Of a DNA stretch of 14,909 nucleotides, positions 1-7,854 are shown piece after piece. Every line of letters begins with the position of its first letter. The first letter of the stretch is position 1. Where the stretch lies: positions 1 through 14,909 of the forward strand of contig JAEOUL010000160.1 in NCBI GenBank assembly GCA_016839345.1. Direction: 5' to 3'. Below the pieces are notes generated by a model. That model saw only the letters and a program-made list of their open reading frames with translations, ran no database searches and was not told the DNA's origin. Made by a program: the position numbers and the translations under genes. The stretch is from Candidatus Thorarchaeota archaeon (GTDB lineage: Archaea > Asgardarchaeota > Thorarchaeia > Thorarchaeales > Thorarchaeaceae).

Positions 1-927
1 GAGAGCACTCCGTACTATTCGGTAAATGGTTCGAATTGTGCCAGTTGTCACATCCATGATGGACATGGTGGCCTCGATGGTTGGACCGAATCGGCTCATG
101 CCAACTCACTAACAGATCTCAGAGGAAGTAGCCATGCAGGATCAGATTGTATGCACTGCATGTCCGTCGAGGGATTCCTCGACCAAGATGCAGATTTAGA
201 TCCTGAAGGACCATATAACCCACTAACTTGTCCAGCCTGTCATGCTGTCCATTCAGCGGACATATATAACCCTGCAATGATACGAGCTGTGAATGCCACA
301 GAACTCTGTGGTCTTTGTCACTCAGGCGGACGTCACACGACCTATGATGTATGGAAAGGTGGCGCGCATGATCTGACGGGTATCGTTGATTGTACGGATT
401 GTCACGGCTTTAGACGAGGCACATATCGACATGGTCAATGGAACCCAGAAATGAACCACACCTTCTCTGTTGTACCAGAGGAAGCCTGTAATCAAACTGA
501 GTGCCATGCAGGACATTTAGATTGGGCTTTAGACCAGTTAGAAGAGATTCAGTCCGCATACCTCGCACTTGTCGGGGAACTAGAGACTGAAGCAACAGCT
601 CTCGAAACAATAGTAGATGCATACAATGCAACTGTTGGCGCAAATCACACTCTAGCAAACTATGTGCTAGACGAGATTGATGCAGCAACTGGTGTAGTAT
701 CCTACTATGGCGGCGATGGCTCATCTGGATTCCATGATCCAATGGAATCTTTTGACGCAATTAACGACGCTTACAGAGATCTTCTTGATGCTAAAGCATA
801 TTACTATGCTAACCTCCCAACACCTGTTGCTGGATTTAGCGCAGATACTCTGATTCTCGTCGGTGGAGCCGCTGGTGGTATTGTTGTTGGCCTACTCCTA
901 GGAGTTTTGGTTGGCAGACGTCGATAG
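1..927 (+). CDS. Membrane-anchored multihaem cytochrome c, 3' part (N-terminus outside window)
   Basis: The reading frame is open from base 1, so the true start lies to the left; 308 residues are visible. Four CXXCH haem-attachment motifs are present (CASCH at 37-51, CPACH at 229-243, CGLCH at 307-321, CTDCH at 391-405), plus one CX4CH motif (CNQTECH at 487-507). A sixth site has the two cysteines but Met instead of His (CMHCM, 148-162). After the last haem comes a helical, acidic stretch and the motif SGFHDP (about 730-747). The fold resembles NrfA and related multihaem cytochromes, where a GFH histidine late in the protein serves as a distal haem ligand. The C-terminus is a Gly/Val/Leu membrane helix ending in RRR, so the haem domain should face outward. 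The likely role is electron transfer or reductase activity at the cell surface; the substrate cannot be told. A CcmF gene lies two genes downstream, which fits its maturation need. Confidence 0.9.
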   Translation, partial: ESTPYYSVNGSNCASCHIHDGHGGLDGWTESAHANSLTDLRGSSHAGSDCMHCMSVEGFLDQDADLDPEGPYNPLTCPACHAVHSADIYNPAMIRAVNATELCGLCHSGGRHTTYDVWKGGAHDLTGIVDCTDCHGFRRGTYRHGQWNPEMNHTFSVVPEEACNQTECHAGHLDWALDQLEEIQSAYLALVGELETEATALETIVDAYNATVGANHTLANYVLDEIDAATGVVSYYGGDGSSGFHDPMESFDAINDAYRDLLDAKAYYYANLPTPVAGFSADTLILVGGAAGGIVVGLLLGVLVGRRR

Positions 928-953
928 ACGCTGCTAGAAACAAACATTCGTAC

Positions 954-995
954 GGGTGATACCAGGTGCTTCGGCATCTGGAACCCTTTTTCTTT
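954..995 (+). terminator. Hairpin with UUCG tetraloop plus T-tract
   Basis: CCAGGTGC (962-969) pairs with GCATCTGG (974-981), with one G-U pair, around a TTCG loop closed by C-G. GGGT (954-957) can pair with ACCC (983-986) outside it. The run TTTTTCTTT (987-995) follows directly. It lies 27 bases after the cytochrome stop codon and ahead of the next promoter, so it is read as the transcription end of the cytochrome gene. Confidence 0.65.
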
Positions 996-1031
996 CAGCT
1001 CGTAGAAGTCCAACACAACCACAACCTGAAT

Positions 1032-1039
1032 TTTATAAA
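1032..1039 (+). promoter_or_regulatory. Archaeal TATA box for the barrel protein-ccmF operon
   Basis: TTTATAAA lies 46 bases before the ATG at 1085, which would place transcription start near 1060. It follows the terminator of the cytochrome gene, so the operon at 1085-5360 appears to have its own promoter. Confidence 0.5.
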
Positions 1040-1084
1040 CCAAGTGCAAATCCGCACGAAACAATCCGTTAGGAAACAAAGACA

Positions 1085-3259
1085 ATGAAACAAAAAATCA
1101 TCCTCGCCGCATTAATTGCCCTTGTGATGTCTAATGTACTAACTCTGAGTGCAAACATCACTTGTAGTCAAGAGTATAGAATAGATAGTGTAGAGAATGC
1201 AAAGACTACTATCCTAACACAGGAGCAAAAATACAATATTTCTTCGTATATCGATTATGTAGAAGCTACTGCAGATTTACTGATTAAAATGCATATGGAT
1301 TATACAACAGGAGAAGTTTTCCATTCAATTACTCAAGATTTGAGTACAATTTATAATACCACTGCTTTATCCAGTTATTACTGGGCGATATCGGCCCTGT
1401 CAACTGCTTATTCTATTTCAAACAATGAAACATTCAAAACTGCCATGAGTAGAGCGGCAACAAAAATGGTGAGTATGTTCTTGGATCCAACATATCCTGG
1501 ATTCTATGTGAATACTTTTTCTGGCACTGAAATTCGCCAAACCAAACGACCAGGAGTTCAAGCCTATGCATACTGGGCTCTTGAAATTGCAGAATCCACC
1601 AATACTTCCCTTGATTTCACAACAGAAAAAGAGAGTGCGCTGAGGTGTCTGACGGACATGCTATACGATCCAATCTATGGAGGATTCCATTTTTACACAA
1701 TGAGGAATGGATCACTCATTGTGCCTACATACTTCGATGAAGTTTACCCAAATGATGGGAAGAGGTTGGATCATCTTGTTCTGGGTGCAAATGTTCTCTA
1801 TGATGTTGGTTTGTCTACTGGTAATGCAACCCTTCTGAGTATGGCAGACAGTGCAATGTCATTCATGCTTTCACATATGAAGTATTATTATGATATGGAA
1901 TTTAGGGGATTAAAGCTAGCAGTGAATCGGTCTGGTGGAGTAGTCAATGTGGAAGGTCTACATACGAGAGTTGCACACTCAATTGTAACTGATATTAATG
2001 CGATGGCCCTTAGAGTTCTGGTTAAAGGATATGAAACAACAGGGAACACAACCTATTTGTCATTCGCAAATCAACTCTTTGAAAGTCTTTTTTCAAACAA
2101 TTGGGATGAAGATTCTGGAGGTTGGTATTCAGAAGTAGTTGATGGGGAACCATATGACCCTCTTGATGATGAAGATGTTAAATATTACAAATATTCGGAG
2201 ATTCAGTTTCAGATGGCTTTAGCTCTGGAGGATTTGTATGAAACAACGGATTCAATATATACGATTAGAATGGTGATTGACATTTTTGAGTTGGTCCTTT
2301 GGAAACTATGGGATTTTGCTTCTGAGGGCTTTATGAGTAATGGTAACCAAGAGTGGGTTGTAATCAGCGACGAGTGGAAAATTCATTATACATCAGTACA
2401 AGGTCAAGCAATAATTGGTCTAGAGCGTGCATGGAGTTACGGCCTACCTATAGTAACTCAAGTGAGGATTTCTCCCACAAATCCGCGTCCTGAAGACATC
2501 GTTTATTTCGCAGCTACAGTATTAGATGATGACGGTATTGATTATGTATATGTCAATTATACTGTGAATCTTGAAGGCAATGAAACACAAGGGATTCTTC
2601 CATTGTTAGCCAATCCTCAGGTTGGAGGAAGGTTCAACAATTCACTGAGTAATTTTGAAGACAGCACTGAGGTGAATTTCGATGTTGTAGCTAATGACAC
2701 AACAGGTCGAGTTTTCATAGCTGGGTCTTACTACTTCATTGTACGTACAGATACATTTCCTCCAACTGCTCAACTTCATGCTATCTTTCCAAGTGGCACA
2801 ATAAGGATTGGTGATAATATTGTAATTGATTTTGAGACATTTGAATTTCCCATTCATAGCCACACTAACTATTGTGAGCTTAGGTGGAGCTTGAATGCAG
2901 GTGTATATACTGCAGTAAATATGACGCCAATAGCAGTTGAAAATGACAGAATAATCTGGCGATACATACTAGGACAATTCAACGCTGGAGACCAAATTTC
3001 ATTTTTCGGTCTCGTTATGGATGAATCTGGCAATATTGGTGAGAGCAGGTATTATAGTCTAACAGTACTTGGTCCTGAATTTAATATAACACCGTTTACT
3101 GTTTTCCAGATAGTTGCGACTGCAGGGTTAATAGCTGCACCAGGTGTAGGCTATGCTTATACAAGGATGCAAAAGAGAAATCGTGGAGAAGCGCAACGTG
3201 AGGGGAAGAAAGCCGCACGTAAACGTGCAAGAAGTCGAGGGCCTAGGCGGAGAGATTAA
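1085..3259 (+). CDS. Exported alpha/alpha-barrel (six-hairpin glycosidase-like) protein with Ig-like domain and C-terminal anchor
   Basis: Not assigned to a named gene. Residues 1-25 form a signal peptide. Residues about 50-455 are helical with recurring D-x-x-x-G-G-F/W turns (LDPTYPGFY near 133, YDPIYGGFHFY near 194, DEDSGGWYSEV near 341, LWDFASEGFMS near 408). Such spacing is typical of (alpha/alpha)6 barrels such as N-acylglucosamine 2-epimerase-like enzymes and the YyaL/DUF255 barrel. Residues about 456-670 look like beta-sandwich domains of the cell-surface type (RISPTNPRPED). A membrane helix at about 672-694 is followed by a tail of some 29 residues rich in Arg and Lys. Many N-X-S/T sequons suggest glycosylation outside the cell. 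AGGA stands about 11 bases before the ATG. The ccmF-like gene follows after 22 bases with its own strong ribosome site, so the two are probably co-transcribed. Catalytic activity is unproven; a sugar-binding or protein-processing role is possible. Confidence 0.75.
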   Translation: MKQKIILAALIALVMSNVLTLSANITCSQEYRIDSVENAKTTILTQEQKYNISSYIDYVEATADLLIKMHMDYTTGEVFHSITQDLSTIYNTTALSSYYWAISALSTAYSISNNETFKTAMSRAATKMVSMFLDPTYPGFYVNTFSGTEIRQTKRPGVQAYAYWALEIAESTNTSLDFTTEKESALRCLTDMLYDPIYGGFHFYTMRNGSLIVPTYFDEVYPNDGKRLDHLVLGANVLYDVGLSTGNATLLSMADSAMSFMLSHMKYYYDMEFRGLKLAVNRSGGVVNVEGLHTRVAHSIVTDINAMALRVLVKGYETTGNTTYLSFANQLFESLFSNNWDEDSGGWYSEVVDGEPYDPLDDEDVKYYKYSEIQFQMALALEDLYETTDSIYTIRMVIDIFELVLWKLWDFASEGFMSNGNQEWVVISDEWKIHYTSVQGQAIIGLERAWSYGLPIVTQVRISPTNPRPEDIVYFAATVLDDDGIDYVYVNYTVNLEGNETQGILPLLANPQVGGRFNNSLSNFEDSTEVNFDVVANDTTGRVFIAGSYYFIVRTDTFPPTAQLHAIFPSGTIRIGDNIVIDFETFEFPIHSHTNYCELRWSLNAGVYTAVNMTPIAVENDRIIWRYILGQFNAGDQISFFGLVMDESGNIGESRYYSLTVLGPEFNITPFTVFQIVATAGLIAAPGVGYAYTRMQKRNRGEAQREGKKAARKRARSRGPRRRD

Positions 3260-3281
3260 ACAAACATAGGAGAAACTAGAG

Positions 3282-5360
3282 ATGGATATTGGTACTATTC
3301 TTTTGATTGCAATTGTAGTCCTTGGCATACTTGATGCCATTATTCTAATACTGGGACCAAGAATAAAGGAATATGAAAACTACTCATTCATTGCTTCTGC
3401 AGTCAGTTTTCTGCTTTCACTTGGAGCGATAATTTGGCTTGGTTTTTTGATCTTTAGTAATCAGTTTCAGTATGATTATGTGTATCAAACAACTGAAGTT
3501 GGTGCAGATTTATTGTTGAAGATATCTGCCCTCTGGGCCGGACAGTCTGGTTCTCTTGTTTTTTGGACCTTTTTATCATTTGGATTATATTTTGGTTTCC
3601 GAGTTGTATCTCGGGGATATGAGGATGACAAGCTTGTCTATAGAGCTGCAGTAATCATGGTCTTAGAGTCAATTCTTATTGCAGTAAATACCTTGTTTGC
3701 GGATCCATTCAGAATCACCACAGAAATAATGCGAACTAATGGTCTAGGTTTGAATCCATTACTTTCAACTATTTGGAATGTTATCCATCCACCAATCATC
3801 TTCATTGGTTACGCACTGACACTCGTACCATTTTCAGTGCTGCTTGCTGGATTCACCATGCGGTCTGAGGAACGTAATCAGGATCCTATCCCGGTGGTAA
3901 ACGCGTACACACGCCTGGCTACAGTAGCAGCTTGGATAATGCTATCCGCTGGTATAGCTATTGGAGGCTATTGGGCGTACTTAGTCCTTGGTTGGGGAGG
4001 TTATTGGGCTTGGGATCCTGTAGAAACAACTTCTCTTATTCCTTGGTTGCTAATAACAGCCTACTATCATGCGAAACCAACACTAAGTAAGAATGACATA
4101 ATACGTGATTCATTCCTTGTTATGGCTTATATCACTGTAATTTTTGCTACTTGGACCACAAGGAGTGGAGTACTATCATCAGTTCATGGTTTTGGATTGA
4201 GTAATGTTAGTTGGTCAATGCTAGCTACACTACTCATCAATCTTGTAATGGGAATCTCTTTTGCAATCTATTCTGGTTTCAAGGATATGAGTGATGAAGA
4301 AGAATCTGATGGCCCTGGGTTCTTTGACACATCAAATATCAGATTATTCTCAATCAAGATTGCACTCATTGGTTTACTTATTGTTGCTGCAACCTCCACT
4401 ATCGGAGTTGCGCTTCCAGCATCATACAATCTTGGTATAGCAATATTCGATCCAGCAAGTCTCGATGACAACATGATAGGAATCGGTATAGAATTCTTCA
4501 GAATTGGATTCTACTTAGCTTGTGCCTTTCTCATTGCGTCTTCTTTTTACTGCATGAAGACGAGTTATCTAAATCATCGTCGTCGTGGATTTCTCCTAAT
4601 CATTGTTTTTGGAATAGGTGCTGTATTAGCCGCGCTATCAGTCTTTGGTGGACAAGGACCTTTGCCAACTAATTATTGGCCAGCTAATTTCCTCATTGTT
4701 CCAGCAGCTGCGGCAATTGGATTTCTTATCATTGCATTTATTCTTCAGATGGTTGGAAAGGAGAAAATTGGCAGCACACGTCAAGTAGGTCGGTTAATGC
4801 TTCATCTTGGATTGATTATACTTCTATTAGGCGTGTTCATGAGTGAGAATGTAGTATACGAATCCAATGCCGGATACGTGAATCTTTCTATCAACGAGGT
4901 TGCGCCTGGAGTCTACATTAGGGTAGCTGACATCAATATAGAATACCTCAATAATCCTACGGACTTCAATGTTATAGTGACTATCAATGTCCTTCAGAAT
5001 ACGACTTCTGGCTTCATGATAACAGCAATAGGTTACGCTACGGTCACTGGGCATCCAGATTGGGGCATGGTAAGTCATCAAGTATATCTGGATTCGAATG
5101 CCTTTCGAGATGTATTTGTTGCTGTGACTGCTTTTGGTGAAGTCTTGCCTAATGTCTGGCAGGTCACAATCCACACCAAGATACTTCCTCTCATTTCCTT
5201 TGTTTGGATTGGAGCTTTCCTCATGGTTTCTGCAATCCTACCAATATTTAGTATGGAAGCACAATCACTCTGGAGAGCGATGAAGAGAAAGGAAAGACAT
5301 CTCTATGTGGATGAAAATGAGATAGCTGAAGAGCAAGAAGTAATGATTAATGGAAACTAG
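3282..5360 (+). CDS. ccmF: CcmF-type cytochrome c haem lyase
   Basis: A polytopic membrane protein of 692 residues, close to the usual CcmF length. It carries the WWD haem-handling motif (WGGYWAWDPVE, 238-248). The four histidines known from CcmF all have counterparts: P-His1 in HPP (H169), TM-His1 (H263), P-His2 in SGVLSSVHGFG (H302) and TM-His2 in RLMLHLG (H508). The early segment WAGQSGSLVFW (85-95) matches the GS-rich segment of CcmF. After the helix at 505-520 comes an extracytoplasmic beta-rich domain (about 520-640), a last membrane helix and an acidic cytoplasmic tail. CcmF joins haem to apocytochrome CXXCH motifs on the outer face of the membrane, normally with CcmE and CcmH, neither of which is in the window. 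AGGAGA at 3268-3273 lies 8 bases before the ATG. The multihaem cytochrome at the left edge is an obvious client. Confidence 0.93.
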   Translation: MDIGTILLIAIVVLGILDAIILILGPRIKEYENYSFIASAVSFLLSLGAIIWLGFLIFSNQFQYDYVYQTTEVGADLLLKISALWAGQSGSLVFWTFLSFGLYFGFRVVSRGYEDDKLVYRAAVIMVLESILIAVNTLFADPFRITTEIMRTNGLGLNPLLSTIWNVIHPPIIFIGYALTLVPFSVLLAGFTMRSEERNQDPIPVVNAYTRLATVAAWIMLSAGIAIGGYWAYLVLGWGGYWAWDPVETTSLIPWLLITAYYHAKPTLSKNDIIRDSFLVMAYITVIFATWTTRSGVLSSVHGFGLSNVSWSMLATLLINLVMGISFAIYSGFKDMSDEEESDGPGFFDTSNIRLFSIKIALIGLLIVAATSTIGVALPASYNLGIAIFDPASLDDNMIGIGIEFFRIGFYLACAFLIASSFYCMKTSYLNHRRRGFLLIIVFGIGAVLAALSVFGGQGPLPTNYWPANFLIVPAAAAIGFLIIAFILQMVGKEKIGSTRQVGRLMLHLGLIILLLGVFMSENVVYESNAGYVNLSINEVAPGVYIRVADINIEYLNNPTDFNVIVTINVLQNTTSGFMITAIGYATVTGHPDWGMVSHQVYLDSNAFRDVFVAVTAFGEVLPNVWQVTIHTKILPLISFVWIGAFLMVSAILPIFSMEAQSLWRAMKRKERHLYVDENEIAEEQEVMINGN

Positions 5361-5406
5361 GAGTTCATATTGGTCGGGTTAACAGCTCGACCAACTCCCT
5401 CTTTTT
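5360..5406 (+). terminator. Hairpin plus T-tract after ccmF
   Basis: GGAGTT (5360-5365) pairs with AACTCC (5393-5398), and GGTCG (5372-5376) pairs with CGACC (5388-5392), with a six-base bulge on the left arm. CTCTTTTTC follows. The stem starts at the last base of the ccmF stop codon. Confidence 0.6.
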
Positions 5407-5422
5407 CTCAAATCGAGAAGGG

Positions 5423-5428
5423 TTTATA
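5423..5428 (+). promoter_or_regulatory. TATA box for geranylgeranyl reductase gene
   Basis: TTTATA in GAGAAGGGTTTATACC, with a purine-rich BRE-like stretch in front, 51 bases before the ATG at 5474. It lies just after the ccmF terminator. Confidence 0.5.
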
Positions 5429-5473
5429 CCTCAGGGCTTTGCTACATATTCTAGTTATCAGGAAAGTGATGGA

Positions 5474-6667
5474 ATGTCGCAGCCCTTTGATGTAGCAGTG
5501 GTTGGATCAGGACCAGCTGGTTCTATGACTGCAAGGGTTGCTGCGAAAAAGGGTTTCAGAACTCTTGTAATTGATCGAAGAAAATCTGTGGGGCTTCCTG
5601 TTCAATGCGGGGAGTTGATTCCAACACCAACCGAGGTCATGAATCTCTTCCCTTCCTCGAAGTTGATGCCAACGGCTGTTCAGGTTCCTGAACGATTCAT
5701 AACAAACAAGACTTCGTCAATTCGACTCATATCTCCCCATGGTCAATCCTTCGAGTTTCCATTTCAAGCCAATATTGTTGAGAGAGCTGCTTTTGATAAG
5801 TATCTGGCAAACAACGCGAAGGATGCAGGTGCTGAAGTCCGATTAACAACCAAGCTTGTACATCGAACAAGTAGGAATAAGCTGATTCTAAAGTCATCAG
5901 GTTTCCAAAGTGATGTGTCTGCAAAAATTGTGATTGGAGCGGACGGGTCTCACTCAAAAGTTGCGCAATCATTAGGACCTCAGTATATACACCATGATTC
6001 AGACCTTAGCCCTTCAATGCAATATGTAATGGAAAATTCAGATGTCGACCCTACTGTGGTTGAGATGCATTTTGGAAGTGTTGCACCCGGTGGATATGCT
6101 TGGGTCATCCCAAAAGGGGATGGAAAGGTCAATGTAGGATTCGGGATGAGAAGAGAACTTGCTCACGATAACACACCTCTTCGGAAATATCTCGAACGGT
6201 TTGTCTTTCGTAATCCGTACCTTGCACCAAAGTTGAGGAATGCGAACATTCTCAGCAGAGTCGGAGCAATCATTCCTGTCGGTGGTTCACTTGATAGAAC
6301 TTGGTCACAAAATGTACTTCTTGTGGGTGATGCTGCAGGACACGTAATGGCTTCCAATGGGGGAGGGATTCCCACAGCACTCTGCGGAGGTATCATAGCT
6401 GGTGAAACTGCTTCAAATTATCTAAAGGCAGGAGTGCCCCTCTCAAATTATGAGGAAACTTGGCGTGCAGAGTTTGGCAATGAACTTGATACAGCCTTGA
6501 GGGTTCTTCGAATAGCAGACAAAGTCATGCACTCGGATGCTGTAACAGATATCTGCATGAGACTTGCCGGAGTACGATTTTTAGAACCTTTGATCAGATG
6601 CAGGTTACCACCATTAGTTGATTTTGCATCAAAAACACTCGTGAGGGTGCTCAACCGTTTTTTCTAG
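5474..6667 (+). CDS. Geranylgeranyl reductase family FAD protein
   Basis: A 397-residue flavoprotein of the archaeal geranylgeranyl reductase group. The N-terminal dinucleotide fold has GSGPAG (11-16) and an acidic residue at the end of beta-2 (D34). The VQCGE segment (43-47) is typical of this family. The second FAD motif, GADGS, lies at 155-159, the substrate-side motif YAWVIPK at 208-214, and the third FAD motif LVGDAAGH at 283-290, followed by the glycine-rich NGGGIP. Family members saturate the double bonds of geranylgeranyl chains in archaeal membrane lipids; some saturate menaquinone side chains. The neighbouring polyprenyl synthase and MenA-like gene make either substrate plausible. 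AGGA lies about 10 bases before the ATG. The gene converges on the polyprenyl synthase with only 3 bases between stop codons. Confidence 0.9.
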   Translation: MSQPFDVAVVGSGPAGSMTARVAAKKGFRTLVIDRRKSVGLPVQCGELIPTPTEVMNLFPSSKLMPTAVQVPERFITNKTSSIRLISPHGQSFEFPFQANIVERAAFDKYLANNAKDAGAEVRLTTKLVHRTSRNKLILKSSGFQSDVSAKIVIGADGSHSKVAQSLGPQYIHHDSDLSPSMQYVMENSDVDPTVVEMHFGSVAPGGYAWVIPKGDGKVNVGFGMRRELAHDNTPLRKYLERFVFRNPYLAPKLRNANILSRVGAIIPVGGSLDRTWSQNVLLVGDAAGHVMASNGGGIPTALCGGIIAGETASNYLKAGVPLSNYEETWRAEFGNELDTALRVLRIADKVMHSDAVTDICMRLAGVRFLEPLIRCRLPPLVDFASKTLVRVLNRFF

Positions 6668-6670
6668 AAA

Positions 6671-7714
6671 TCAATAGAGTCGTTGCACTATAAAGTCAGC
6701 TAGAAATCCTAGAGTCTCTTCATTCTCAAATCCTTGATTGCGAATTGAATCCTTAGCATTGTCAATGTACTGCTGCGTTGTAAGAGTAGCATATTTGACT
6801 GCATGAGTTTCATCTATCAGTTGTAATGCATAATATAGTTCACCGTTGTCTAACAACTTGATGCATCTGTTTCGTTTCTCTTCAGTACTCTCCTCTAGAG
6901 AGTGAGCCAATAGGAAATTACATCGACTACCCTTGAGGTCCGATAGAACTGATTTTCCTGTCCCATTCTGTGTTGCTATAACATCCAATATGTCATCTCG
7001 AATCTGGAAAGCAAAACCGAGATTTTCTGCAAATGTAATAAGCGCTTCAAATTGCTTAGGACTTGCTCCACCTATTGTAGCACCTACCTTGGCAGCGGAT
7101 GTCATAAATGAAACTGTCTTCATCCTGACAATGTCAAGGTAATGTTTCTTCGTATACACCTCTTTTCTGCCATTTGTGCTCATCAGAAGATCTGCTGCCT
7201 CACCCTCACACATTTTGATTGCTCCAGTGGCAACATAAGTTAGAAGATCAGGAGTTGACTTTTCACCAATCATCTTTATCGCTTTTGCCACCAAAAGGTC
7301 TCCAGCAATTATAGCCATCTTTCTCCCATACTTCTCATGTGTGGTCTTTACACCTCTTCTTAATGCATCTTCATCAATGATATCGTCGTGTATGAGACTT
7401 GCTGTTTGAATAAATTCCGTCGCGACAGCATATGGAAGTGCTTCTTTAATATCACCTCCGACAGCTTCAGAACAGAGAATAAGAAGTAAAGACCGTATTC
7501 GTTTACCCCCAGCTAAAATCAAGTGCCTTGTGGTTTCGTAGAGAATAGGAGGTTCACCATCATCGTCCAGCAGTTGACTTCTGATAGCTTGGTTTATCAA
7601 ATCAATTCTGTGTCCAAGCTCCTTGTTCTCCAGAATATCACTAACAGCTTGAGATTCATCCATTTTGTCCTCCATGCGTTTATCAACATGGCTTTCGAAA
7701 GGTTTCTCCGACAT
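6671..7714 (-). CDS. Polyprenyl diphosphate synthase (trans-isoprenyl)
   Basis: 347 residues, all family regions present. GGKRIRS (69-75) binds isopentenyl diphosphate. The first aspartate-rich motif DDIID is at 110-114 and the second, DDILD, at 240-244. It condenses isopentenyl diphosphate onto allylic primers in the cytoplasm. The residues four and five places before the first Asp motif are Ser106 and Ala105 (sequence TASLIHDD). Small residues there are usual in long-chain synthases that make quinone side chains, whereas short-chain enzymes tend to have Phe or Tyr. The QIRDDILD region is instead like short-chain enzymes, so product length is open. The start is supported by AGGAGA (7723-7728) 8 bases upstream. 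The first 25 or so residues are hydrophilic and variable. It is divergent from the MenA-like gene. Confidence 0.9.
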   Translation of the reverse strand: MSEKPFESHVDKRMEDKMDESQAVSDILENKELGHRIDLINQAIRSQLLDDDGEPPILYETTRHLILAGGKRIRSLLLILCSEAVGGDIKEALPYAVATEFIQTASLIHDDIIDEDALRRGVKTTHEKYGRKMAIIAGDLLVAKAIKMIGEKSTPDLLTYVATGAIKMCEGEAADLLMSTNGRKEVYTKKHYLDIVRMKTVSFMTSAAKVGATIGGASPKQFEALITFAENLGFAFQIRDDILDVIATQNGTGKSVLSDLKGSRCNFLLAHSLEESTEEKRNRCIKLLDNGELYYALQLIDETHAVKYATLTTQQYIDNAKDSIRNQGFENEETLGFLADFIVQRLY

Positions 7715-7749
7715 CTGATGAATCTCCTAGCGTATGTTTCAGCTTGAAA

Positions 7750-7759
7750 CCACCTTAAA
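7750..7759 (-). promoter_or_regulatory. TATA-like element shared with the Fe-S gene promoter
   Basis: Reads TTTAAGGTGG on the minus strand, about 36-45 bases before the polyprenyl synthase ATG at 7714. The same ten bases occur upstream of the minus-strand Fe-S gene at 10183-10192. Confidence 0.4.
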
Positions 7760-7811
7760 GCAATTGTCTTTATTTCCAAACCTGTCTATGTATTTCAGCA
7801 ATAAGGAAGTC

Positions 7812-7819
7812 TTTTTACA
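7812..7819 (+). promoter_or_regulatory. TATA-like box for MenA-like gene
   Basis: TTTTTACA, 36-43 bases before the ATG at 7855, preceded by the purine-rich AAGGAAG. Transcription would start close to the ribosome site GAGGAG (7843-7848), giving a very short leader. Confidence 0.35.
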
Positions 7820-7854
7820 AATAGGAAACTGCCCCATGACGCGAGGAGTTATCA

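Noticed and set aside
25..51. GGTTCGAATTG resembling a tRNA T-loop
   Set aside because: It lies inside the open cytochrome frame over the CASCH motif, and no acceptor stem or anticodon arm can be paired around it.
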